The position numbers were made by a program, and so were the translations under genes. Positions 15,837 to 22,888 of a stretch of 34,477 nucleotides of DNA are shown here, piece by piece. The first letter of the stretch is position 1. Every line of letters starts with the position of its first letter. The stretch covers positions 1 through 34,477 of the forward strand of contig DASUEB010000110.1 in assembly GCA_036275295.1 (NCBI GenBank), written 5' to 3'. Under the pieces are notes generated by a model, which made no database searches, was not told the origin of the DNA, and saw nothing but the letters and a program-made list of their open reading frames with translations. The stretch comes from DASUEB01 sp036275295. GTDB taxonomy: Bacteria > Bacteroidota > Bacteroidia > Flavobacteriales_D > Luteibaculaceae.

Positions 15837-16076
15837 ATGATCGAAACCATAACTCGTTTTTTCGAGCTTCAAACATTTGGAGTTTGCACCTGGTGGGGCA
15901 AAAAGCTTGGAATTGATAGCAATCGAATCCGCAAAACCTTTATCTACACATCTTTCATCACCTTCGGTTCGCCATTGATCATCTACATGGCAATGGCCTT
16001 CATCTTGGAAAATAAAGAGTATTTCAAACCAGGGGGGCGTAAAAGTCCCTCGGTATGGGAATTCGACGGGGAATAA
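15837..16076 (+). CDS. Small PspC-domain membrane protein
   Basis: 79 residues from ATG 15837; the longer in-frame start at 15750 lies upstream of the promoter and is not credible. FGVCTWWGKKLGIDSNRIRKTFIYTSF matches the PspC core (G-V-C-x-x-x-G-x-x-L-G-I-x...R). One or two hydrophobic segments follow (TSFITFGSPLIIYMAMAFIL), then a short polar tail. PspC proteins in Proteobacteria sense envelope stress with PspA/B; in Bacteroidota such short stand-alone versions are common and their role is unclear. It is probably co-transcribed with the SDR gene 12 nt downstream. Confidence 0.8.
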   Translation: MIETITRFFELQTFGVCTWWGKKLGIDSNRIRKTFIYTSFITFGSPLIIYMAMAFILENKEYFKPGGRKSPSVWEFDGE

Positions 16077-16088
16077 GCGCTGAGCATT

Positions 16089-16979
16089 ATGAAAATTTTG
16101 ATCACGGGTTCCAACGGATTGTTGGGACAGAGCATTGCTGAGCTATGCTCCCAAAACAACCAAATAAACTACCTCTGTACATCTCAAGGAGAGAATCGCA
16201 ATAGCAGGGTGCCCGCGAGCAGGTATCGATCCATCAATTTATGCGATCAATCGGAATGGACCGCCGTTTATAATGATTTTGAGCCTGATGTCGTTATCCA
16301 CACTGCAGCCATGACCAATGTTGATCAGTGTGAGACTGAGCGAGAAGCGTGCACCGAGATCAATGTTAAAGCCGTTCAGCGCATCTTTGAATCATGCGCC
16401 CGCACCGGAGCCAAATTGATTCACTTGAGCACCGACTTTGTTTTTGATGGCTCCAATGGTCCCTACTCCGAGGGTGATGAGCCCAATCCACTGAGTTTTT
16501 ACGGGGAATCTAAATGGCAAGCCGAACAGATACTTCTAAATAGCACCTATCAGAACTGGGCCATTGCCCGAACCATCATTGTGTATGGAAAAGGCGAAAA
16601 CCTAAGCCGTGGCCACATTGTCTTCTGGGTTCGTGACATGTTGCGTCAAAACAAAGAGATTACCATCGTTGATGATCAGTTTCGATCACCCACCTGGGCG
16701 GTCGATTTAGCCAATGGATGCCTGCAAATTGCCCTGTTAGATCAGCGTGGCATCTTTCATCTGAGTGGTCCGCAAACGCTTAGTATTTACGAACTGGCCA
16801 AGGAGGTTGCTCAGTATTATGCATTGGATGACACACTGATTAAGCCCGTGAAAACAGGTGAATTTAAGCAGCCTGCTAAACGACCTTTGCGAACCGGTTT
16901 TGTCATCGATAAAGCCCAAAAGCTGCTCCAGTACAATCCCCACAGCGTCTCGCAGGCGCTTGCGAAGATGGGGGAGTGA
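16089..16979 (+). CDS. SDR family sugar-nucleotide reductase, RmlD-like (dTDP-4-dehydrorhamnose reductase)
   Basis: 296 residues. The N-terminal Rossmann motif ITGSNGLLGQ has Gly7-x-x-Gly10-x-x-Gly13. The family signature HLSTDFVFDGSNGPYSEGD contains the Ser/Thr114-115 position, and Tyr138-x3-Lys142 (FYGESK) completes the catalytic set. The pattern is that of RmlD/extended SDR proteins that reduce dTDP-4-keto-rhamnose with NAD(P)H. No other rml genes are nearby, so the actual substrate is unproven and I give no symbol. It lies 12 nt after the PspC gene, probably in one transcript. Its stop is followed by the separate promoter-like box of the next gene. Confidence 0.82.
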   Translation: MKILITGSNGLLGQSIAELCSQNNQINYLCTSQGENRNSRVPASRYRSINLCDQSEWTAVYNDFEPDVVIHTAAMTNVDQCETEREACTEINVKAVQRIFESCARTGAKLIHLSTDFVFDGSNGPYSEGDEPNPLSFYGESKWQAEQILLNSTYQNWAIARTIIVYGKGENLSRGHIVFWVRDMLRQNKEITIVDDQFRSPTWAVDLANGCLQIALLDQRGIFHLSGPQTLSIYELAKEVAQYYALDDTLIKPVKTGEFKQPAKRPLRTGFVIDKAQKLLQYNPHSVSQALAKMGE

Positions 16980-17020
16980 CCGTTTGCTCATTCTAACTGG
17001 TTCGGGCTGACAAAGGATAC

Positions 17021-17028
17021 AACCTTTG
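17021..17028 (+). promoter_or_regulatory. -7-like box AACCTTTG of the helix-hairpin-helix gene
   Basis: AACCTTTG differs from TAnnTTTG at one position and ends exactly 4 nt before the GTG start at 17033. No clear -33 element is seen. The same 4-nt spacing occurs at two other genes in this window. Confidence 0.35.
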
Positions 17029-17032
17029 CAGG

Positions 17033-17914
17033 GTGAAACCGCTGTTGAATTGGTTCGATTTTACGAAACGCCAGGAAATGGCTGTCCTGCAGCTTATTGT
17101 CTGCATTCTATTGCTGCGGTTTGCGCAGCAGATGTATCACGATCGCTGGTGGCGCGAGCGCATCGCATGGGTGAAAAAACTCCCACCCGTCGAGGTGGTG
17201 CGCATATCAGCCCCGAACAAGCCGCAACAAAACTATCCCTCGCGGCCTCGAGCGCACCATTCAAAAAACCAAGGAAATTCCCGTCTTATCCTCTTTTCTT
17301 TCAATCCTAATACTGCTTCTGAAAATCACTTTAAGCGTTTAGGATTCAAAGAATGGCAAATTAAAAATATAATCAAATTCAGGCAGGCAGGAGGTGTGTT
17401 TCGAGTTAAGAGTGATATGAAACGCCTCTATGGCCTGTCAGCAGCGCGCTATCTCGAGCTTGAGCCGTTTATCGATTTACCCGACCAGATTACATCTCTT
17501 AAAAAAGAGTCGATGCTGCCCATCAATCAGCTCGACTCGTCCCATTGGTTTCAAAGCAAGTTATTGCCTGAGTCCCTTATGAAGCGAATCTGGAAATACA
17601 AGCAGCGACTAGGCGGTTTTGTATCGCATGATCAGTGGCGTGAAATCTGGGGGATCAATGACCAGCAGTGCAACATCCTTAAGCGATTGGTACACATCGA
17701 CCCTGAAATGGTGAGTAAGATAAAGGTTAATCAATGCTCAGCTCGCGAGTTGGCGGCACATCCATACGTGGACAACCGACTGGCCCAGCGGATTGTCAAT
17801 TATCGCTCTCAGCATGGCTCCTTCACAGAAATCAAAGAAATGTCCAAATCTGTCTTGATGCCCGATTCACTTATCCCTAAAATTGCACCGTATTTGAGCT
17901 GGGATGATCACTAG
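17033..17914 (+). CDS. Membrane-anchored helix-hairpin-helix protein (ComEA-like repeats)
   Basis: 293 residues from a GTG start at 17033, preferred over ATG 17078 because family members begin with a short cytoplasmic WFxF-type segment (NWFDFTKRQE) before the membrane helix (about 17-35, AVLQLIVCILLLRFAQQMY). After a linker come three helix-hairpin-helix units, about 90-148 (FNPNTASENHFKRLGF), 164-223 (INQLDSSHWFQSKLL) and 230-288 (IKVNQCSARELAAHP). HhH units usually bind DNA without sequence preference, and ComEA uses them in DNA uptake. With one membrane helix it could hold DNA at the outer face of the inner membrane, but a structural role is equally possible. Its 3' end overlaps apt by 11 bp. 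Confidence 0.82.
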   Translation: MKPLLNWFDFTKRQEMAVLQLIVCILLLRFAQQMYHDRWWRERIAWVKKLPPVEVVRISAPNKPQQNYPSRPRAHHSKNQGNSRLILFSFNPNTASENHFKRLGFKEWQIKNIIKFRQAGGVFRVKSDMKRLYGLSAARYLELEPFIDLPDQITSLKKESMLPINQLDSSHWFQSKLLPESLMKRIWKYKQRLGGFVSHDQWREIWGINDQQCNILKRLVHIDPEMVSKIKVNQCSARELAAHPYVDNRLAQRIVNYRSQHGSFTEIKEMSKSVLMPDSLIPKIAPYLSWDDH

Positions 17915-18425
17915 GGAGTTACAAGACGCGATTCGAATGGTTCAGGATTTTCCAAAACAGGGAATTTCCTTTTGCGACCTTACCCCAGTTTTCAAACAAC
18001 CCGTTTTGGTGCGGAAAATGGTTGAGGCGCTCGTCGAGCCTTTCCGAAATCAAGGCATTACAGCTATTGCGGGTATCGAAAGTAGAGGTTTTTTCCTAGC
18101 CCCGGCGATGGCGCTAGAGCTCAACCTTCCATTCATACCTATCCGAAAGCCGGGCAAGCTACCCGCCAGTACCTTCGCTCAGTCTTACCAGCTGGAATAC
18201 GGAATGGACTCGCTGGAGATCCACACCGATGCCTTATCGAACCGAGATTTCGTGATGATTCACGACGACGTTTTGGCAACCGGAGGCACCGCCCGTGCGG
18301 CTGCTCAGCTCGTGGAGCAGTGCGGTGCTAAAGTCGCCGGTTTTACCTTTATTATTGAACTTCTATCGTTGAATGGCAGAGAAAAGATAAAAACCCTGCC
18401 TACCACAAGTTTGTTAACCTTCTAA
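17904..18425 (+). CDS. apt: Adenine phosphoribosyltransferase
   Basis: 173 residues, the usual length. It makes AMP from adenine and PRPP (purine salvage, cytoplasm). The N-terminus (IRMVQDFPKQGISFCDLTPVF) and GIESRGFFLAPAMA are typical of Apt, and VMIHDDVLATGGTA (117-130) is the PRPP-binding loop. The start ATG lies inside the end of the helix-hairpin-helix gene (11-bp overlap), so the two are co-transcribed and probably translationally coupled, although their functions seem unrelated. Confidence 0.96.
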   Translation: MITRELQDAIRMVQDFPKQGISFCDLTPVFKQPVLVRKMVEALVEPFRNQGITAIAGIESRGFFLAPAMALELNLPFIPIRKPGKLPASTFAQSYQLEYGMDSLEIHTDALSNRDFVMIHDDVLATGGTARAAAQLVEQCGAKVAGFTFIIELLSLNGREKIKTLPTTSLLTF

Positions 18426-18439
18426 CTAACACTAACCAA

Positions 18440-19582
18440 ATGAATGCAACAGCTACTGAGAACCAGACCATGATCAGTCAAATGGTCCGCGACTTCGCTG
18501 AGAAAGAGATTAGACCGTACGTGATGGAATGGGACGAAAGTCAAACCTTCCCCGTCGAAGTATTCAAGAAAATGGGTGAGCTGGGCCTTATGGGCATGGT
18601 GGTTCCGCAAGAGTACGGCGGTTCTGGCCTTGGCTATTTTGAGTACGTAACGGCCATCAAGGAACTGGGTGCTGTGTGCGGATCTGTTGCCCTCTCTATG
18701 GCTGCACACAACTCACTTTGTACAGGACATATCCTCGCTTTTGGCAATGAAAGTCAAAAAGCCAAGTGGCTTCCCAAGTTGGCTACTGCCGAGTGGATCG
18801 GAGCCTGGGGTCTGACAGAGGCCAATACCGGTTCTGATGCCATGCGCATGCGCACGACCGCCGTTCAAGATGGCGATTATTGGGTTATCAACGGCGCCAA
18901 AAACTGGATTACCCACGGTATCACCGGAAACATTGCAGTAGTGCTGGTTCGGACAGGCGAATTGCTAGACAGCCACGGAATCACGGCATTTGTGATTGAG
19001 CGTGGCACGCCGGGCTTCCATGCAGGCAAAAAAGAAAATAAACTCGGTATGCGCGCGTCCGAAACCGCCGAAATGATCTTCGAAAATTGTCGCGTACACA
19101 AAGACAATATCCTCGGAGAGGTAGGCGAAGGATTTATACAAGCCATGAAGGTGTTAGATGGCGGTCGTATCTCCATTGCTGCCCTATCGCTCGGCATTGC
19201 TACCGGTGCGTACCGCGCAGCGGTGCAGTATTCGAAAGAGCGCGAGCAATTCGGCCAACCTATCAGCCATTTCCAAGGTATTGCCTTCAAAATTGCCGAT
19301 ATGGCAACCAAAATTGAAGCAGCTGAACTGCTTACCATGCACGCTGCCGATTTGAAAAACAGAGGCGAAAAACTAACCAAAGAAGGCGCAATGGCCAAAT
19401 ACTACGCTTCTGAAGTATGTGTGGAAGTGGCCACCGATGCCGTGCAGATCTTTGGAGGTTATGGTTATACCAAGGATTATCCGGTAGAGAAATTCTATCG
19501 CGATAGCAAACTGTGCACCATCGGTGAGGGAACCTCTGAAATCCAGAAACTGGTTATTTCTCGCGAGATCCTCAAAAAATAA
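18440..19582 (+). CDS. Acyl-CoA dehydrogenase (short/branched-chain type)
   Basis: 380 residues, the standard size. A FAD enzyme that oxidises acyl-CoA to enoyl-CoA in fatty-acid or branched-chain amino-acid breakdown. Motifs: GLMGMVVPQEYGGSGLGYF, the FAD-contacting WGLTEANTGSDAMRM, QFGQPISHFQGI, and at the C-terminus QIFGGYGYTKDYPVEKFYRD and TIGEGTSEIQK. Glu363 in GEGTSE is the expected catalytic base, as in butyryl-CoA dehydrogenases. It starts 14 nt after apt, so it may share that transcript, and ends in a strong terminator. The preferred chain length cannot be told from sequence alone. Confidence 0.93.
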   Translation: MNATATENQTMISQMVRDFAEKEIRPYVMEWDESQTFPVEVFKKMGELGLMGMVVPQEYGGSGLGYFEYVTAIKELGAVCGSVALSMAAHNSLCTGHILAFGNESQKAKWLPKLATAEWIGAWGLTEANTGSDAMRMRTTAVQDGDYWVINGAKNWITHGITGNIAVVLVRTGELLDSHGITAFVIERGTPGFHAGKKENKLGMRASETAEMIFENCRVHKDNILGEVGEGFIQAMKVLDGGRISIAALSLGIATGAYRAAVQYSKEREQFGQPISHFQGIAFKIADMATKIEAAELLTMHAADLKNRGEKLTKEGAMAKYYASEVCVEVATDAVQIFGGYGYTKDYPVEKFYRDSKLCTIGEGTSEIQKLVISREILKK

Positions 19583-19656
19583 TAGACCTTCAACCTTACC
19601 TGCTATCGGCAACCACCGGTAGTTGTGAGAGCGAAGGAATATGATTGCATCAATCG

Positions 19657-19684
19657 AAAAACCGGGATATCCCGGTTTTTTTTT
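19657..19684 (+). terminator. Intrinsic terminator of the acyl-CoA dehydrogenase gene
   Basis: A perfect palindrome, AAAAACCGGGAT (19657-19668) with ATCCCGGTTTTT (19669-19680), with T continuing to 19684. The centre ATAT forms the tight loop. It closes the transcript 74 nt after the stop; the intervening DNA holds nothing else I recognise. Confidence 0.92.
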
Positions 19685-19720
19685 GCCGAGTTGTATCGAT
19701 TTGCTCATTTCTTTTCTAAG

Positions 19721-19754
19721 TTTGTCAACCGAAAAAATGAACTAAATATTTTTG
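19721..19754 (+). promoter_or_regulatory. Promoter of the lrp-asd pair (TTTG-N22-TATTTTTG)
   Basis: TTTG at 19721-19724 and TATTTTTG at 19747-19754 with 22 bp spacing. The DNA between the box and the ATG at 19772 is very A/T-rich, as is common upstream of Lrp-family genes, which often repress themselves. Confidence 0.65.
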
Positions 19755-19771
19755 TATTTTAGATTTTTTTT

Positions 19772-20251
19772 ATGGAACATCTCGATAAAATAGACCGACA
19801 CATATTAAAATTGCTCCAAGAGAACGCGCTTTTGAGTGTAAAGGAAATTGCCAATACGGTGGGTTTGTCGGTTACCCCTACCTATGAGCGCATCAAGCGC
19901 ATGGAGAAAAACAAATACATCGATAAATACGTAGCCTTGGTCAATAGGGATAAGGTAGAGCGCTCATTGGTTGTATTTTGTTCGGTTTCGCTGCGCGATC
20001 ACAGTCGGAATTCCCTCGAGGCTTTCAACAAGGCCATCAATCAAATACCAGAGGTAATGGAAATCTATTATACCTCGGGTGGATTTGATTACATGCTCAA
20101 AATTGTAACCAAAGACATGAACACGTATCAGCATTTCGTGGTGAACCAACTGGCTACCATTGAAAACATCGCTACCGTTCAGAGCTCATTTGTGTTGAAG
20201 CAGATCAAATGCGAAACTGCCATAACACTCGATTCAGAAGACAAAAAGTAA
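19772..20251 (+). CDS. Lrp/AsnC family transcriptional regulator
   Basis: 159 residues, typical size. The N-terminal winged helix-turn-helix is LDKIDRHILKLLQENALLSVKEIANTV with recognition region LSVTPTYERIKRME (about 30-45). A RAM ligand-binding/oligomer domain follows (VFCSVSLRDHS, EVMEIYYTSGGFDYMLKIV). Such regulators sense amino acids and control their synthesis or uptake. Asd starts 11 nt downstream, which suggests control of aspartate-family amino acids (lysine, threonine, methionine) or of diaminopimelate for the cell wall. It probably also regulates itself from the A/T-rich upstream region. Ligand not predictable. Confidence 0.93.
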   Translation: MEHLDKIDRHILKLLQENALLSVKEIANTVGLSVTPTYERIKRMEKNKYIDKYVALVNRDKVERSLVVFCSVSLRDHSRNSLEAFNKAINQIPEVMEIYYTSGGFDYMLKIVTKDMNTYQHFVVNQLATIENIATVQSSFVLKQIKCETAITLDSEDKK

Positions 20252-20262
20252 AGAACAATACA

Positions 20263-21264
20263 ATGAAAATTGCCGTGGTGGGGGCCACCGGAATGGTGGG
20301 CCAAGAGATGTTAAAAGTGCTGGAAGAGTTTCAGTTTCCGGTTGACCAACTGATCCCTGTTGCTTCAGAGCGCTCAGTGGGTAAAAAAGTGCGTTTTAAA
20401 GGTAGCGATTTAGAGGTGGTTTCGATGGATCAAGCCATCGCACTGCGTCCCGAAATTGCCCTTTTCAGTGCCGGAGGATCAACCTCGCTGGAGTGGGCAC
20501 CTCGTTTTGCAGAGGCCGGGATAACTGTAATCGATAATTCCTCAGCTTGGCGGATGGATCCCAACATACCGCTGGTAGTCCCTGAGGTGAATGGCCACGT
20601 TGTGGCGCCTTCGCACAAAATCATTGCCAATCCCAATTGCTCTACCATTCAGATGGTGCTTGCACTCCAACCGCTCCACCGTCAATACGGAATTGAGCGC
20701 GTTGTGGTCTCTACCTATCAATCGGTTACCGGAACTGGGGTAAAGGCGGTTGCCCAGCTTAACAACGAGCGCTCGGGAATACAAGGCGATATGGCCTATG
20801 CGTATCCTATTGATATGAATGTGATTCCACAAATTGATGTCTTTACCGACAACGGGTATACCAAGGAGGAGATGAAGATGATCAATGAAACGAAAAAAAT
20901 TCTGGGCGACGATGCGGTGCAAGTAACCGCTACTACGGTGCGCATACCCGTGATGGGCGGTCACAGCGAATCGGTTAACATTAGCTTAAAACGCGATTAC
21001 GAACTTGTTGAATTGCGTCAATTGCTTGCAAGCAGTCCCGGACTGGTCGTACAAGATGACCCCAGTCAGCAACTTTACCCGATGCCCCTTTTTGCTCAGG
21101 GTAAAAACGAGACCTTTGTAGGTCGTATTCGCCGCGATTTTTCAGCGCCAAACACCGTGAACATGTGGATAGTTGCCGATAACCTGCGCAAGGGAGCAGC
21201 TACCAATGCGGTGCAAATTGCCCAATTGCTGGTCGATGAAAAAATCGTTCTTCCATCTGCGTGA
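20263..21264 (+). CDS. asd: Aspartate-semialdehyde dehydrogenase
   Basis: 333 residues from ATG 20263; an upstream in-frame ATG lies inside the lrp gene and is rejected because MKIAVVGATGMVGQEM is the family N-terminus (NADP-binding GATGMVG). It reduces aspartyl phosphate to the semialdehyde, the branch point to diaminopimelate, lysine, threonine and methionine. Catalytic Cys126 lies in NPNCSTIQ and the acid/base His234 in RIPVMGGHSESV. It is 11 nt downstream of the Lrp-type regulator and likely in the same transcript. Confidence 0.97.
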   Translation: MKIAVVGATGMVGQEMLKVLEEFQFPVDQLIPVASERSVGKKVRFKGSDLEVVSMDQAIALRPEIALFSAGGSTSLEWAPRFAEAGITVIDNSSAWRMDPNIPLVVPEVNGHVVAPSHKIIANPNCSTIQMVLALQPLHRQYGIERVVVSTYQSVTGTGVKAVAQLNNERSGIQGDMAYAYPIDMNVIPQIDVFTDNGYTKEEMKMINETKKILGDDAVQVTATTVRIPVMGGHSESVNISLKRDYELVELRQLLASSPGLVVQDDPSQQLYPMPLFAQGKNETFVGRIRRDFSAPNTVNMWIVADNLRKGAATNAVQIAQLLVDEKIVLPSA

Positions 21265-21282
21265 TTTTTTTTAAAAATTTAG

Positions 21283-21310
21283 TTTGAGGAAAGATTTTTT
21301 TCTACCTTTG
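21283..21310 (+). promoter_or_regulatory. rpsU promoter (TTTG-N16-TACCTTTG)
   Basis: TTTG at 21283-21286 and TACCTTTG at 21303-21310 with 16 bp spacing, slightly short of the usual 17-20. The leader to the rpsU ATG (21343) is about 28 nt, A-rich, and has no Shine-Dalgarno sequence. Confidence 0.65.
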
Positions 21311-21342
21311 CCGTCCTTAATTAAAAAAGAAAGCGAACCAAG

Positions 21343-21540
21343 ATGTTAATTATACCCGTAAAAGAAGGCGAATCAATTGAGAAGGCCCTTAAGAAGTTCA
21401 AGAAGAAATTCGAGAAAACTGGAGTGGTAAAACAATTACGCGCTCGTCAGGCTTTCACCAAGCCTTCGGTTGTTCGTCGCACCGAAATTAAGAAAGCAGT
21501 TTACCGTCGTCAGGTGATTGCTGAGATGACTGAACAATAA
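21343..21540 (+). CDS. rpsU: 30S ribosomal protein bS21
   Basis: 65 residues. The basic, helix-rich sequence (LIIPVKEGESIEKALKKFKKKFEKTGVVKQLRARQAF, ending RRQVIAEMTEQ) is typical bS21. It sits near the mRNA exit and anti-Shine-Dalgarno region of the small subunit; in Bacteroidia it is reported to help hide the anti-SD, which fits the lack of SD sequences in this window. It has its own promoter and a terminator directly after it, with the recombinase gene next, an order conserved in Bacteroidota. Confidence 0.97.
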   Translation: MLIIPVKEGESIEKALKKFKKKFEKTGVVKQLRARQAFTKPSVVRRTEIKKAVYRRQVIAEMTEQ

Positions 21541-21560
21541 ATCACACCCTTTTATAGTTG

Positions 21561-21595
21561 AAGGATTATCGCTAATTTGCGGTAATCCTTTTTTT
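21561..21595 (+). terminator. Intrinsic terminator of rpsU
   Basis: AAGGATTATCGC (21561-21572) pairs with GCGGTAATCCTT (21579-21590) with one G-U pair, loop TAATTT, and a T-run to 21595. The next start codon is at 21600, 4 nt away. Confidence 0.88.
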
Positions 21596-21599
21596 GTTT

Positions 21600-22481
21600 A
21601 TGCCCATATCATCCTTTTTGGAGCAGTTGCGAGTGGTTCGAAATTATTCGGCCCATACGGTACTTGCCTACGAAGCTGACCTCAAGGAATGGATGGAATA
21701 CCTCTTGAGGGCTTTTGAGGTTAGCGATCTGCTGCAGGTCCGATCGATCATGGTTCGCAGTTGGGTGGTTGAATTGATGGAGCAGGGCAGGGAATCGACC
21801 ACCATAGCCCGAAAAATAGCCTCATTGCGCAGTTTTTACAAATGGCAAATCCAGCAAGGCCTTATAAAAGTCAATCCCTGTATGGGTATACCTTTGCCCA
21901 AAAAAGCCAAGCGCCTTCCTACCTTTATTTCGGAGCAATCGATTGAAGAAGTGCTTCAACCCAGGTATTACGAAGAGCAAGTCAATGGATTTCGCGATTT
22001 GATCATGATGGAGCTTTTTTATTTTACGGGCATACGCGAGAGTGAGTTGATTGGCCTGAAACGCGCCGATATCGACCTGTTCCAAGCTCAAATCAAAGTG
22101 CTTGGCAAGCGAAACAAAGAGCGATTGATCCCGCTTACACCTGCATTTACCGAGCGTTTGCGAGAGTATTTACATTGGTCGATTCAGGAAAATACTTCAT
22201 CGAATGATCCGCTTTTTCTGACGGATACCGGCAAAAAACTTTACCCAAAATTTGTCTACCAAAAGGTAAATTACTACCTTTCACGAGTAGCAAATGCCAC
22301 CCAAAAGAGTCCCCATATCTTGAGACATTCCTTCGCCACTCATTTATTAAACCGAGGCGCCGATCTAAACGCGGTGAAGGCCTTATTGGGTCATACGAGC
22401 TTAGCAGCTACCCAAGTTTATACCCACAATACGATCGACAAGCTAAAAAGCGTTCACAAACAAGCTCACCCGCGAGGGTGA
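21600..22481 (+). CDS. xerC: Tyrosine recombinase, XerC/XerD type
   Basis: 293 residues from ATG 21600; a TTG at 21594 inside the T-run is possible but less likely. It belongs to the site-specific recombinases that resolve chromosome dimers at dif with FtsK. An N-terminal SAM-like/core-binding domain (YSAHTVLAYEADLKEWMEYL, ASLRSFYKWQ) is followed by a catalytic domain with Arg146 (TGIRESEL), Lys170 (LGKRNKER), His239-x-x-Arg242 (HILRHSFATHLL), His265 (LLGHTSLAA) and nucleophile Tyr274 (QVYTH). All catalytic residues are present. Its place between rpsU and hpf is the conserved Bacteroidota location, not a sign of a mobile element. XerC versus XerD is not certain. Confidence 0.88.
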   Translation: MPISSFLEQLRVVRNYSAHTVLAYEADLKEWMEYLLRAFEVSDLLQVRSIMVRSWVVELMEQGRESTTIARKIASLRSFYKWQIQQGLIKVNPCMGIPLPKKAKRLPTFISEQSIEEVLQPRYYEEQVNGFRDLIMMELFYFTGIRESELIGLKRADIDLFQAQIKVLGKRNKERLIPLTPAFTERLREYLHWSIQENTSSNDPLFLTDTGKKLYPKFVYQKVNYYLSRVANATQKSPHILRHSFATHLLNRGADLNAVKALLGHTSLAATQVYTHNTIDKLKSVHKQAHPRG

Positions 22482-22502
22482 GGAGTATTAACCCAAAAAA
22501 AT

Positions 22503-22508
22503 AGGAGG
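22503..22508 (+). promoter_or_regulatory. Perfect Shine-Dalgarno AGGAGG of hpf
   Basis: AGGAGG followed by a 7-nt spacer and the ATG at 22516. This is a textbook ribosome-binding site, while nearly all other genes in the window have A/T-rich leaders without one. Confidence 0.85.
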
Positions 22509-22515
22509 AACAACT

Positions 22516-22815
22516 ATGCAATTTCAAGTGCACTCTATCCATTTTGACGCCGATGTCAAATTGATTAACCACGTAAGTGAGCGATTGAATAAACTAGACG
22601 TATTCTTTGATCACATCACGGATGGAGAGGTTTTTTTGCGTTTGGACAAGTCAGATGTTCAAGAAAACAAGATCGCCGAAATCAAACTAAATGTACCCGG
22701 AAAAGAACTCTTCGCCAAAAAACAGTGTAAAACATTCGAAGAGGCCACCGATACAGCGGTTGAGGCATTGCGTCAGCAAATCATCAAACACAAGGAAAAA
22801 ATGAGAGGCTTATAA
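22516..22815 (+). CDS. hpf: Ribosome hibernation promoting factor, HPF/YfiA (RaiA) family, short form
   Basis: 99 residues, matching the short HPF/RaiA class. It binds the decoding region of the 30S subunit and silences idle ribosomes in poor growth. The N-terminal MQFQVHSIHFDADVKLINHVSERLNKLDVFFD and the end VEALRQQIIKHKEKMRGL fit the beta-alpha-beta-beta-beta-alpha fold of the family. There is no C-terminal dimerisation domain. It begins 34 nt after the recombinase gene with a strong AGGAGG, so it probably depends on upstream transcription but is translated by a separate SD-dependent start. A terminator follows. Confidence 0.92.
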   Translation: MQFQVHSIHFDADVKLINHVSERLNKLDVFFDHITDGEVFLRLDKSDVQENKIAEIKLNVPGKELFAKKQCKTFEEATDTAVEALRQQIIKHKEKMRGL

Positions 22816-22857
22816 CCAATAACTTACGGAAGCATCGCAAAAAAATAATTTCAATTG

Positions 22858-22888
22858 TTTGGAGCGATGTGAAACTTTATTACATTTG
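22858..22888 (+). promoter_or_regulatory. Promoter of the tRNA-tuf operon (TTTG-N19-TACATTTG)
   Basis: TTTG at 22858-22861 and TACATTTG at 22881-22888 with 19 bp spacing are a near-perfect Bacteroidota promoter, as expected for a highly expressed operon. Its last base is the first base of the hairpin at 22888-22922. Confidence 0.75.

Noticed and set aside
19610..19625. Near-palindrome CAACCACCGGTAGTTG after the acyl-CoA dehydrogenase gene
   Set aside because: Short, one mismatched pair, no T-run; the real terminator is at 19657-19684.
21600..22481. Recombinase gene as a sign of an integrated element
   Set aside because: Its place between rpsU and hpf is the conserved Bacteroidota location, all flanking genes are core genes, and no att repeats or cargo are seen.
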